Assembly: GCA_016711405.1 (NCBI GenBank)
Contig: JADJSZ010000108.1
Location: forward strand, 1 to 5,126
DNA from: Candidatus Hadersleviella danica
GTDB lineage: Bacteria; Chloroflexota; Anaerolineae; Promineifilales; Promineifilaceae
Direction of reading: 5' to 3'
Length of the DNA stretch: 5,126 nucleotides
Part shown: positions 1 through 5,126 of the stretch, in pieces
How positions within the stretch are numbered: the stretch's first letter is position 1
How the letters are laid out: each line of letters opens with the position of its first letter
Notes under the pieces: generated by a model
What the model was told of the DNA's origin: nothing
The model's input: the letters and a program-made list of their open reading frames with translations, nothing else
Database searches by the model: none
Program-made: the position numbers and the translations under genes

Positions 1-53
1 GAAAGGTGAAAGTGGAGATCGAATGTCGCCACATTTGACCCTTCACTTTCATC
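1..53. repeat. Inverted-repeat spacer downstream of sufD
   Basis: TGAAAGTG (7-14) and CACTTTCA (44-51) are perfect 8-base inverted arms. An inner stem pairs 19-26 with 31-38 around the loop CGCC, with one G-T pair. Weak 7-base units are visible (GAAAGGT, GAAAGTG). On the sufD transcript this could fold into a 3' hairpin, but no T-run follows, so it is not called a terminator. No gene is seen here. Confidence 0.4.
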
Positions 54-1361
54 TTACAACCTACTCCGCCACACGCCCACCTTTTCCGAAATCTGGTCGG
101 CAATGCGCAAGCGCACCCCTTCAAATGGAATGCGTTGCATGACGGGGTCAAAGAACCCTTGCACGACCATCCGCACCGCCATCTCGCGGGTAATGCCGCG
201 ACTCATCAGGTAGAACACCTCTTGCGGATCCAAATTGCCCACCGTCGAAGCGTGGGTGCAACGGACATCATCCGCCTCGATTTCGAGGCCGGGGATGGAA
301 TCGGCACGGGCGGTGTCTTCCAGCAGGAGGTTGCGGTTCGCTTGGAAGCCGTCAATTTGCTGGGAGCCGGGCAACGCCTTAATCATCCCTTGCCATACCG
401 AGCGGGCTTGGTGCTTGAGCGCACCCTTGTAGAGCAAGTCGCTGGTGGTACGAGGGGCGTTGTGGTTTTGCTGGGTGTCGAGGTCAAAATGTTGCCGTTT
501 GTCGCCAAAGAAGAGGCCCGACATGCGTGCCCAACTGCCCGCGCCATCTAGCTCGGAAGTTTGGAACGCCTTGATAAGACCCGTGCCCATAATGCTCAGA
601 ATCCAGTCCAGCTTGCCGTCACGGCCGACCCGCCCCCGCTCGTGGGAGAATTGCCACATATTGTCGCCAAACTCCTGAATCGAGGCGTAGGTCAAGCTGG
701 CATTGTCGCCCACCAGCAGTTCGACCGCGCCATTGTGCAAGAATTGCCCATTGGCATCCTTGGGCGAGCCGTACTCATCCGAGAAGACAGCTTCGGCACC
801 TGTGTCCAGCACCACGAGGGTGTGGGTGAAGGTTTTGCCACCAGCGTTCCAGAGGGCGGTGTGTAACGGGGCGGCCACTTTGACATTTTTGGGCACGTAG
901 ATAAACGTGCCGCCCCGCCAAAAGGCGGCGTGTAGGGCGGCGAATTTGCCTTCGTCGGGCAAAACGGCCGTGGTCATAAAGTATTTCTGCACCAGTTCGG
1001 GGTGTTGGGCAACGGCCGTGGACATATCGCAAAAGATGACCCCTTGCGCCGCCACCTCTTCGCTGAGGCGGTACGATTTGACCACCCCATCCACCATCAC
1101 CAATTCCCCACCAGCGGGCACATCCGCCAATTGGGTGCTGAGCGTGGCTGGATAAGCCACCTGCCCCGCATCCCCATTCACCGATGGGCCAATTGCATCC
1201 AATTTGAGCCGCCGAATGTTGGTGCGCCGCCATGCCTCATCTTGGATGGTGGGCATGGGGAGTTGTTCATAAATCTCAAACGCCTTCAGTCGAAACTCCA
1301 GCATCCACGCTGGCTCATTCAGATAGGCGGAAAGTTGTTTAACTGCGTCTTGTGTAAACAT
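54..1361 (-). CDS. sufD: SufD, Fe-S cluster assembly scaffold subunit
   Basis: SufD pairs with SufB on the SufC ATPase dimer to form the cytosolic SufBC2D scaffold, where iron-sulfur clusters are built. The 435-residue protein has normal family length. The N-terminal helical region carries the SufB/SufD family signature around residues 15-37 (NEPAWMLEFRLKAFE, then LPMP). A beta-helix core follows (about 100-350), then the conserved C-terminal block, with Cys368 and His370 in a CTHAS motif and FYLMSRGI at 383-390. The His matches the conserved C-terminal SufD histidine (family knowledge). The ATG at 1361 is chosen because it keeps the expected N-terminus, but no Shine-Dalgarno sequence precedes it: the upstream bases are repeat-derived and pyrimidine-rich. 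It is the last suf gene visible, 78 bases after sufB and probably in the same transcript. Stop is TAA at 56-54. Confidence 0.96.
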   Translation of the reverse strand: MFTQDAVKQLSAYLNEPAWMLEFRLKAFEIYEQLPMPTIQDEAWRRTNIRRLKLDAIGPSVNGDAGQVAYPATLSTQLADVPAGGELVMVDGVVKSYRLSEEVAAQGVIFCDMSTAVAQHPELVQKYFMTTAVLPDEGKFAALHAAFWRGGTFIYVPKNVKVAAPLHTALWNAGGKTFTHTLVVLDTGAEAVFSDEYGSPKDANGQFLHNGAVELLVGDNASLTYASIQEFGDNMWQFSHERGRVGRDGKLDWILSIMGTGLIKAFQTSELDGAGSWARMSGLFFGDKRQHFDLDTQQNHNAPRTTSDLLYKGALKHQARSVWQGMIKALPGSQQIDGFQANRNLLLEDTARADSIPGLEIEADDVRCTHASTVGNLDPQEVFYLMSRGITREMAVRMVVQGFFDPVMQRIPFEGVRLRIADQISEKVGVWRSRL

Positions 1362-1439
1362 GGGTAGTGGTTAGTGAGTAGTGAATAGTGATTAGCGGCT
1401 AGTGGCATTCGCCACTACCCACTAACCACTCGTCACTTT
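1362..1439. repeat. Inverted heptamer arrays between sufB and sufD
   Basis: Six degenerate heptamers of the form NTAGTGR run from 1364 to 1405, and four of the opposite form (CCACTAC, CCACTAA, CCACTCG, TCACTTT) from 1412 to 1439. A perfect 7-bp hairpin TAGTGGC-ATTC-GCCACTA sits at 1400-1417, and AGTGGTTAGTG (1366-1376) pairs with CACTAACCACT (1420-1430). In the suf mRNA the fold would end 4 bases before the sufD ATG. Confidence 0.7.
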
Positions 1440-1868
1440 TTAGCCAATTGAGCCTTCCATCTGCAATTGAATCAGCCGATTCATTTCGATGGCGTATTCC
1501 ATCGGCAACTCTTTCACCAACGGTTCGATGAAGCCATTGACAATCATCGTGTTGGCCATTTCTTCGTTAATGCCGCGACTCATCAGGTAAAACAGTTGCT
1601 CTTCGCCCACTTTGCTAACCGAGGCTTCGTGGCCAACGGTGACATCTTTGGCTTCGATTTCGATGTAGGGGTAGGTGTCGGAGCGGCTTTGCGGGTCGAG
1701 CAGGAGCGCGTCGCAGACCACGTTGGATTTGCAGTGATGGGCATTTTCGTCCATCTTGAGCAGGCCACGGTAGGAGGAACGGCCGCCGCCCTTGCTGATA
1801 GACTTGGAAATAATCCGGCTGGTGGTGGGGGCGTGATGCACGACCTTGCCACCCGCATCTTGGTGTTG

Positions 1869-1875
1869 GCCGGGC
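1869..1875 (-). other. sufB frameshift 2: one base apparently lost
   Basis: The minus strand reads GCTGGCCCGGCCAACACC, giving AGPANTKM. Restoring GGCCCGGGCCAACACC gives AGPGQHQDAGGK, the SufB consensus, in the third frame. On the plus strand this is CCC collapsed to CC at 1870-1871. Like the first site, it is a one-base loss in a short G/C run. Confidence 0.85.
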
Positions 1876-2048
1876 CAGCAAAAGCGATGGAGAGAATTTC
1901 CCCATGTGCGCCGGGTTCCATCAGATGCACGGCCGGGTATTTCATCGTCACCTTGGAGCCAAGGTTGCCGTCCACCCATTCCATCGTCGCATTCTCAAAC
2001 GCCTGTGCCCGTTTGGTAACGAGGTTGTAGACGTTATTGGACCAGTTT

Positions 2049-2052
2049 TGAT
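2049..2052 (-). other. sufB frameshift 1: one base apparently lost
   Basis: The minus strand reads ACCATCAAAACTGG, giving TTIKTGPIT. Adding one C (ACCATCCAAAACTGG) restores TTIQNWSNNVYN, the family consensus, in the following frame. On the plus strand this is GG collapsed to G at 2050-2051. The frame moves in the direction expected for a single-base loss. Confidence 0.85.
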
Positions 2053-2878
2053 GGTGGTGTAGCGGCAACGGCCGCCCTTCTTCACCACAATTTCGACCAC
2101 GGCCGAGTGCAACGAATCGGACGAGTAGATGGGCGCTGTACACCCTTCGACGTAATGGACATAGGCCCCTTCGTCAATAATGATGAGCGTGCGCTCGAAC
2201 TGCCCCACGTTTTTGGCGTTGATGCGGAAGTACGCTTGCAAAGGCATCTCGATTTGCACGCCGGGGGGCACGTAGATGAAGCTACCACCTGACCAAACGG
2301 CCGTGTTCAAGGCCGCAAACTTGTTGTCTTGGTAAGGAATCACGGTGGTGAAGTACTCCTTCACCAACTCGGGGTATTGCTTCAAGCCATCGTCCATGCC
2401 CAAGAAAATAACACCCTTGTCTTCCAACTCTTTCTTGATGTTGTGGTAGACCACCTCAGATTCGTACTGGGCGGCCACACCCGACAGGTATTTTTGCTCC
2501 GCTTCGGGGATACCCAACTTGTTGAAGGTGTCTTTAATGTAGCTGGGGATGTCTTCCCATGTGTCACCTTGCCGTTCGCTGGGGCGGATGTAGTAATAGA
2601 TGTTGTCGAAGTCTATGCCGCTCAGGTCGGCGCCCCAATCGGGCATCGGCCGTTCCAAAAAGTGCTGGAACGCTTTGAGGCGAATATCCAACATCCATTC
2701 TGGTTCGCCTTTGGCCAGCGACATGTGGCGTACAAGGGCCTCATTGACCCCACGCTCGGATTTGTAGAAATAGTCTTCCACATCCGAAAAGCCGAATTTG
2801 GTAGCATAATCGCTATTCACATCCGACACAATTTCTTCTTCGGTTAATTCACGCTCGATTAAATCGGTCATGTTGTTT

Positions 2879-2882
2879 CTCC
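2879..2882 (-). promoter_or_regulatory. Ribosome binding site of sufB
   Basis: GGAG on the minus strand with a 7-base spacer to the ATG at 2871. This excludes the in-frame TTG at 2886 as start, because that codon lies upstream of the site. Confidence 0.8.
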
Positions 2883-2886
2883 ACAA

Positions 2887-2955
2887 AGTGCTGAGTGCTC
2901 AGTGCTAAGGGCTGAGTTTTTCTAGCCACTACCCACTAACCACTAGCCACTTCAC
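2887..2955. repeat. Heptamer arrays between sufC and sufB
   Basis: AGTGCTG, AGTGCTC and AGTGCTA follow in exact 7-base register from 2887 to 2907, then a degraded unit (AGGGCTG). From 2925 a CCACTA-type array of the opposite sense runs to about 2953. GCCACTACCCACTAACCACT at 2925-2944 is identical to 1411-1430 in the sufB-sufD gap. Confidence 0.7.
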
Positions 2956-3738
2956 TTAAGCTGTTTCGGCTACGCCGTGCTTTTCGCGCACCCACTCATA
3001 ACCCTTTTCCTCGAGGTGCAGGGCAAGTTCAGGGCCGCCGCTTTCGACGATACGGCCGTCTAACATCACATGCACAAAATCGGGCTTGATATAATCCAAC
3101 AACCGTTGGTAGTGGGTGATGAGCAACATGCCCATGCCCAAATTAGCCTGCAAGCGATTAGCCCCATCGGAAACGACCTTGAGCGCGTCAATGTCCAAGC
3201 CCGAATCGGTCTCGTCCATAATGGCGATTTTGGGTTCCAAAACGGCCATCTGCAAAATTTCGGCCCGCTTTTTCTCGCCGCCCGAGAAGCCTTCGTTCAG
3301 GTAACGACCCGCAAATTTGTGGTCTACGTTGAACTCCGTCATTTTTTGCTTGAGCAAGCGGCGAAAATCGGGGATGGAGATGCCTTTGTCATCGGGGTTT
3401 TCCGCTTTGCGGCGGGAATTGATGGCTTGGCGGAGGAAGTTGGCCACGGTGACACCGGGCACAGCCACAGGATATTGGAAAGCCAAGAACAAGCCCGCGC
3501 GGGAGCGTTCGTCTGGTTCTAGTTCGAAGAGGTCATCTCCCCCAAAAATCACTTCGCCAGCGGTTGGCTCGTAGAAAGGATGGCCTGAAAGGGTGTAGGC
3601 CAAGGTGCTTTTGCCGGAGCCGTTTGGCCCCATGAGGGCGTGAACTTCCCCTTGCTTGATGAGCAGGTTTACGCCTTTGAGAATGTGTTGCCCGTCTACT
3701 TCAACGTGCAGGTTTTTAATTTCCAGCGCGGTGGTCAT
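2956..3738 (-). CDS. sufC: SufC, ABC-type ATPase of the SufBCD complex
   Basis: SufC hydrolyses ATP to drive conformational change in the SufBC2D scaffold. It is a soluble ABC ATPase, not a transporter subunit. The 260-residue protein has every ABC motif: Walker A GPNGSGKST at 37-45, Q-loop Gln88 in AFQYP, signature SGGEK at 152-156, Walker B IAIMDE ending in Asp175-Glu176, D-loop SGLD at 179-182 and H-loop His209 in LLITHY. The DETDSGLD form of Walker B plus D-loop is typical of SufC. The ATG at 3738 has AAAGGAG upstream with an 11-base spacer. It is the first gene of the operon, read from a promoter about 115 bases upstream, and sufB follows after 84 bases. Stop is TAA at 2958-2956. Nothing looks damaged. 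Confidence 0.97.
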   Translation of the reverse strand: MTTALEIKNLHVEVDGQHILKGVNLLIKQGEVHALMGPNGSGKSTLAYTLSGHPFYEPTAGEVIFGGDDLFELEPDERSRAGLFLAFQYPVAVPGVTVANFLRQAINSRRKAENPDDKGISIPDFRRLLKQKMTEFNVDHKFAGRYLNEGFSGGEKKRAEILQMAVLEPKIAIMDETDSGLDIDALKVVSDGANRLQANLGMGMLLITHYQRLLDYIKPDFVHVMLDGRIVESGGPELALHLEEKGYEWVREKHGVAETA

Positions 3739-3749
3739 TATGCGAGAGT

Positions 3750-3756
3750 CTCCTTT
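3750..3756 (-). promoter_or_regulatory. Ribosome binding site of sufC
   Basis: AAAGGAG on the minus strand, 11 bases before the ATG at 3738. The match is strong but the spacing is longer than usual. Confidence 0.7.
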
Positions 3757-3771
3757 GGATGGTGGGTCAAT

Positions 3772-3852
3772 GGTAATTGGTAATTGGGAATTGGTAACTA
3801 CCTTGTGCGACCAATTAATTACTCATTACGACTTACTAATTACTGATTTAGA
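3772..3852. repeat. Heptamer arrays in the sufC leader
   Basis: GGTAATT, GGTAATT and GGGAATT run in register at 3772-3792. From 3818 come ATTACTC, ATTACGA, CTTACTA and ATTACTG, again with period 7 and in roughly complementary sense. AATTGGT (3789-3795) and ACCAATT (3810-3816) can pair. Almost the whole array lies in the predicted 5' leader of the sufCBD transcript. Confidence 0.65.
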
Positions 3853-3859
3853 GTGCCGA

Positions 3860-3888
3860 AGTATAGCATAGGGGTGGGGGAGCGTCAA
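3860..3888 (-). promoter_or_regulatory. Predicted sigma-70-type promoter of sufCBD
   Basis: On the minus strand, TTGACG (3888-3883) and TATACT (3865-3860) are separated by exactly 17 bases, each 5/6 to consensus. Transcription would begin near 3853, giving a leader of about 115 bases before sufC that contains a heptameric repeat array. Confidence 0.7.
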
Positions 3889-3925
3889 TTTTTATCATAA
3901 TAATCATAAAAATAGCCAAATTGAC
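3884..3925. promoter_or_regulatory. Inverted repeats between divergent promoters, candidate SufR operator
   Basis: GTCAATTT (3884-3891) and AAATTGAC (3918-3925) are perfect 8-base inverted arms that contain most of the two opposed -35 boxes. A second perfect pair, ATTTTTAT (3888-3895) and ATAAAAAT (3906-3913), and a direct repeat ATCATAA (3894-3900, 3903-3909) lie between them. Only 5 of the 32 bases between the -35 boxes are G or C, so UP-element activity is an alternative. The role as SufR site is inferred from position; the CAAC-N6-GTTG motif known for some SufR proteins is absent. Confidence 0.45.
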
Positions 3926-3949
3926 CAAATCGGCCGTAATGGGTATAAT
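3921..3949 (+). promoter_or_regulatory. Predicted sigma-70-type promoter of sufR
   Basis: TTGACC (3921-3926), a 17-base spacer, then a perfect TATAAT (3944-3949). Transcription would begin near 3956, about 47 bases before the sufR ATG. The spacer contains CGGCCG at 3931-3936. Confidence 0.78.
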
Positions 3950-3964
3950 GCGCCTAGCTTGCAT

Positions 3965-3992
3965 GGCTTTTCCGCAAGCCTCTACCAGAGGT
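3965..3992 (+). promoter_or_regulatory. Two competing hairpins in the sufR leader, one masking the ribosome site
   Basis: GGCTT (3965-3969) can pair with AAGCC (3976-3980). CCTCT (3979-3983) can pair with AGAGG (3987-3991) across a 3-base loop, hiding the only Shine-Dalgarno-like sequence of sufR. The two stems share bases 3979-3980 and cannot form together. The stems are only 5 bp, so this is a weak structural suggestion. Confidence 0.3.
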
Positions 3993-4002
3993 ACAAGCAC
4001 CG

Positions 4003-4641
4003 ATGAACGAATTGGCGACCGACCGAAGCAAATTAAGCACCCGCGACAAAATCTTGCATACAATTAAGGAATTGCACGCGGCGACGGTGGAGGATTTGGC
4101 CTCAGCGGCCGATATTTCCCCTGTCACGGTGCGCCATCACCTCAATGCGTTGCTGGCGGAAGGGTTAGTCACCACCGAAAGCATTCGGCGCAAAGTGGGA
4201 CGGCCGCACCACGTCTACAGCCTCAGCGATGACGGACAGGAACTGTTCCCCCAGAAGTATTTTCGGCTCAGTAGCCATCTGCTGGCCGAACTGAAGCGGC
4301 AATTCCCCGCCCAAATGGTTAACCAGCTTTTCAATGGGGTGGCGCAAGCCATTTTGGACGAGCATCGTGGCCAATTTGAGCATCTTGGCTTTGAAGCCAA
4401 GCTCTCCTTTTTGGTCAAAATCCTCGGCCAAGAGGGTTTTTTGGCCAATTGGGAACAAACGGCCGCTGGCGACTACCGCCTCACCGAATATAGTTGCCCC
4501 TACCTCTCCATTGGCGAAGTCCATACCGAGGTTTGTGGCTTTGACAAGCAACTCATGTTGCGCGTCTTGCAAACCGAAATCCAGCAACACAGTTGTATGC
4601 TCAACGGCGACAACTGCTGTCAATTTACTATCCAGAGATAG
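4003..4641 (+). CDS. sufR: SufR-type Fe-S-sensing transcriptional repressor
   Basis: This is a 212-residue regulator with an N-terminal winged helix-turn-helix. Residues 27-60 hold the helix-turn-helix (VEDLASAADISPVTVRHHL) and about 62-80 the wing (RRKVGRPHHVYSLSDDG). The C-terminal half has five cysteines: 165, 178, 198, 205 and 206. The Cys165-X12-Cys178-X27-Cys206 spacing fits, from memory, the three-cysteine cluster site of SufR proteins; 198 or 205 could be extra or alternative ligands. SufR proteins bind a [4Fe-4S] cluster as dimers and repress suf operons when clusters are plentiful (family knowledge). Divergence from sufCBD across a shared promoter region supports that role. The start ATG has AGAGG at 3987-3991, a long 11-base spacer. 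The stop TAG at 4639-4641 overlaps the first units of a repeat array. Confidence 0.92.
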   Translation: MNELATDRSKLSTRDKILHTIKELHAATVEDLASAADISPVTVRHHLNALLAEGLVTTESIRRKVGRPHHVYSLSDDGQELFPQKYFRLSSHLLAELKRQFPAQMVNQLFNGVAQAILDEHRGQFEHLGFEAKLSFLVKILGQEGFLANWEQTAAGDYRLTEYSCPYLSIGEVHTEVCGFDKQLMLRVLQTEIQQHSCMLNGDNCCQFTIQR

Positions 4642-4783
4642 AGACGGGAGATAGAGATAGAGGATGGCTTGTAGGGGAAACCCTTGTGGTTTCCCTTTGT
4701 TAGTCTGTTCACCAACATAGAGGGTAGGCACAAGGCCTACCCCTACCAGCATCCCCTCTATCTCTATCTCTACACTCTATCTT
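4635..4783. repeat. Composite repeat element between sufR and the MIP18-family gene
   Basis: The outer arms are arrays of a 6-base unit (AGAGAT left, ATCTCT right), with a perfect 16-base inverted repeat at 4648-4663 and 4755-4770. Inside are two inverted copies of a 26-base hairpin module, at 4671-4696 and 4721-4746. Hairpin 1 is GGGAAACC-CTTGT-GGTTTCCC (4675-4695); hairpin 2 is GGGTAGGC-ACAAG-GCCTACCC (4722-4742). The element overlaps the sufR stop codon. It resembles REP/BIME or MITE-like intergenic elements; no transposase is present. Confidence 0.75.
4675..4701 (+). terminator. Possible intrinsic terminator after sufR
   Basis: An 8-bp stem with a 5-base loop (4675-4695) is followed by TTTGTT. 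The T tract is short and interrupted, so termination would be partial at best, and the hairpin is also a repeat module. Confidence 0.35.
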
Positions 4784-4791
4784 CCCCCCCC

Positions 4792-4795
4792 GAGG
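4792..4795 (+). promoter_or_regulatory. Ribosome binding site of the MIP18-family gene
   Basis: GAGG lies 5 bases before the ATG at 4801 and 8 bases before the ATG at 4804, so the second ATG is slightly better placed. A run of eight C residues (4784-4791) directly precedes it. Confidence 0.65.
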
Positions 4796-4800
4796 TTTTT

Positions 4801-5103
4801 ATGATGATTGCCAGTCGTGAAGAAGAACTGTTAGAAGCATTACGGACGGTGATTGACCCTGAAATTGGGCTAAACATCGTCGAGTTGGGTCTGGTGCGCA
4901 ATATCGAATTGGGCGAAGAGCAGACCAAAGTGACCATGATTTTGACGACCCCGTTCTGCCCCTATGGCCCTGCTATTATCGAGCAGGTGCGCCACACCGC
5001 CCGCAATGCGATGGGGCACACGGTGACGGTAGAAATTGGGACGGAATTGTGGGATCCTTCGATGATGGAGGAGGGGGCTGGTGGGGATTGGGGCTTGTTT
5101 TAG
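4801..5103 (+). CDS. MIP18/DUF59-family Fe-S assembly factor
   Basis: A small cytosolic protein of 100 residues (99 if the second ATG at 4804 is used). It matches the MIP18/DUF59 (PaaD/SufT-related) family: DPEIGLNIVELGLV at 19-32, TTPFCPYGP at 49-57 with the conserved Cys53, and WDPSMM near 84-89. These proteins take part in Fe-S maturation or transfer and often sit beside suf genes (family knowledge); the exact client is not inferable here. The reading frame is open back to about 4684, but that stretch is repeat sequence, and GAGG at 4792-4795 fixes the start at 4801/4804. The glycine- and acid-rich tail (EEGAGGDWGLF) is encoded by a G-rich stretch. It lies 159 bases after sufR on the same strand. 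No convincing promoter of its own was seen, so read-through from sufR is possible. Confidence 0.92.
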   Translation: MMIASREEELLEALRTVIDPEIGLNIVELGLVRNIELGEEQTKVTMILTTPFCPYGPAIIEQVRHTARNAMGHTVTVEIGTELWDPSMMEEGAGGDWGLF

Positions 5104-5126
5104 AGAGTCAGAGAGAAAGGAAGGGG

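Larger units (their letters stand above)
1440..2871 (-). pseudogene. sufB: SufB, Fe-S cluster assembly scaffold, split by two frameshifts
   Basis: SufB is the main scaffold subunit of SufBC2D. The start is the ATG at 2871, with GGAG 7 bases upstream; a TTG at 2886 is open but lies before the ribosome site. Residues 1-274 read normally and include GEPEWMLDIRLKAF (55-68) and EGCTAP (242-247). The homology then moves to a second frame near 2050 (QNWSNNVYNLVTKRAQ onward) and to a third near 1870 (GQHQDAGGKVV onward), ending at TAA 1442-1440. Each shift is explained by one missing base. Repaired, the protein is 477 residues, full family length, with the conserved Cys near 387 (VVCDALL) and His-Glu near 415-416 (GHEAS). 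As written, translation gives about 307 residues, the last 30 or so nonsense, ending at 1948. All other family blocks are intact, so sequence error or a very recent mutation is likelier than an old pseudogene. Confidence 0.93.

Noticed and set aside
1869..2052. Programmed ribosomal frameshifting in sufB
   Set aside because: Two shifts would be needed, neither site is a classic slippery heptamer with a stimulator, and SufB is not known to use recoding.
1467..2847. Long open frames on the plus strand opposite sufB (for example 1467-2030 and 2329-2847)
   Set aside because: They are antisense shadows of a well-conserved gene, with no recognisable domains and no ribosome sites.
2872..2886. A longer SufB starting at TTG 2886
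   Set aside because: The Shine-Dalgarno GGAG at 2882-2879 lies downstream of that codon and directs initiation at ATG 2871.
1362..2955. CRISPR-like repeats in the suf spacers
   Set aside because: The units are 7 bases and contiguous, without unique spacers or long identical repeats.
4165..4752. A 195-codon open frame on the minus strand opposite sufR
   Set aside because: It is antisense to a clear sufR and begins within the repeat element, with no family features.
4784..4791. Phase-variable poly-C tract upstream of the MIP18-family gene
   Set aside because: Eight C residues is short and outside the coding frame; slippage could matter only if a promoter overlapped it, and none was seen.
4684..4800. 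A 39-residue N-terminal extension of the MIP18-family protein
   Set aside because: It would be encoded by the repeat element, lacks a ribosome site and is absent from the family; GAGG precedes 4801.
5067..5093. G-quadruplex at the 3' end of the MIP18-family gene
   Set aside because: Only three runs of three or more G are present, and the bases are explained by the Glu/Gly-rich C-terminus.

Overview
This window holds a SUF iron-sulfur cluster assembly locus. On the minus strand, transcribed right to left, are sufC (3738-2956), sufB (2871-1440, broken by two frameshifts) and sufD (1361-54). Diverging on the plus strand are a SufR-type iron-sulfur repressor gene (4003-4641) and a short MIP18/DUF59-family gene (4801-5103). 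SufC is the ATPase and SufB/SufD are the scaffold subunits of the SufBC2D complex. SufR would sense cluster status and repress the operon, and MIP18-family proteins help mature or transfer Fe-S clusters. The cysteine desulfurase and sulfur carrier (sufS and sufU or sufE) are not in the window; they may lie beyond the left edge, downstream of sufD.

The organism is probably a bacterium of the Chloroflexota (inference, moderate confidence). The gene order is C-B-D, not the B-C-D of cyanobacteria and enterobacteria. The SufB protein resembles the Firmicutes/Actinobacteria/Chloroflexota form, not the cyanobacterial one. A divergent sufR is also known from cyanobacteria and actinobacteria. The gaps are full of short degenerate repeats. 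No phage, transposase, CRISPR or RNA gene was seen, and no gene-free stretch exceeds 264 bases.

Regulation centres on 3739-4002. Two near-consensus sigma-70-type promoters stand back to back, one for sufCBD (TTGACG, 17 nt, TATACT on the minus strand) and one for sufR (TTGACC, 17 nt, TATAAT). Their -35 boxes form the arms of an inverted repeat around a very AT-rich core, which is a natural place for SufR to control both directions.

The less ordinary content is non-coding. (1) Nearly every intergenic gap is built from 6-7 base degenerate tandem units, usually followed by units in the opposite orientation. (2) The sufR-MIP18 gap carries two inverted copies of a 26-base hairpin module whose only differences are three compensatory base-pair changes. 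(3) The palindrome CGGCCG occurs 14 times, about seven times the rough expectation. (4) sufB has two single-base losses about 180 bases apart in short G/C runs; sequencing or assembly error is the likeliest explanation, but a real lesion is not excluded.
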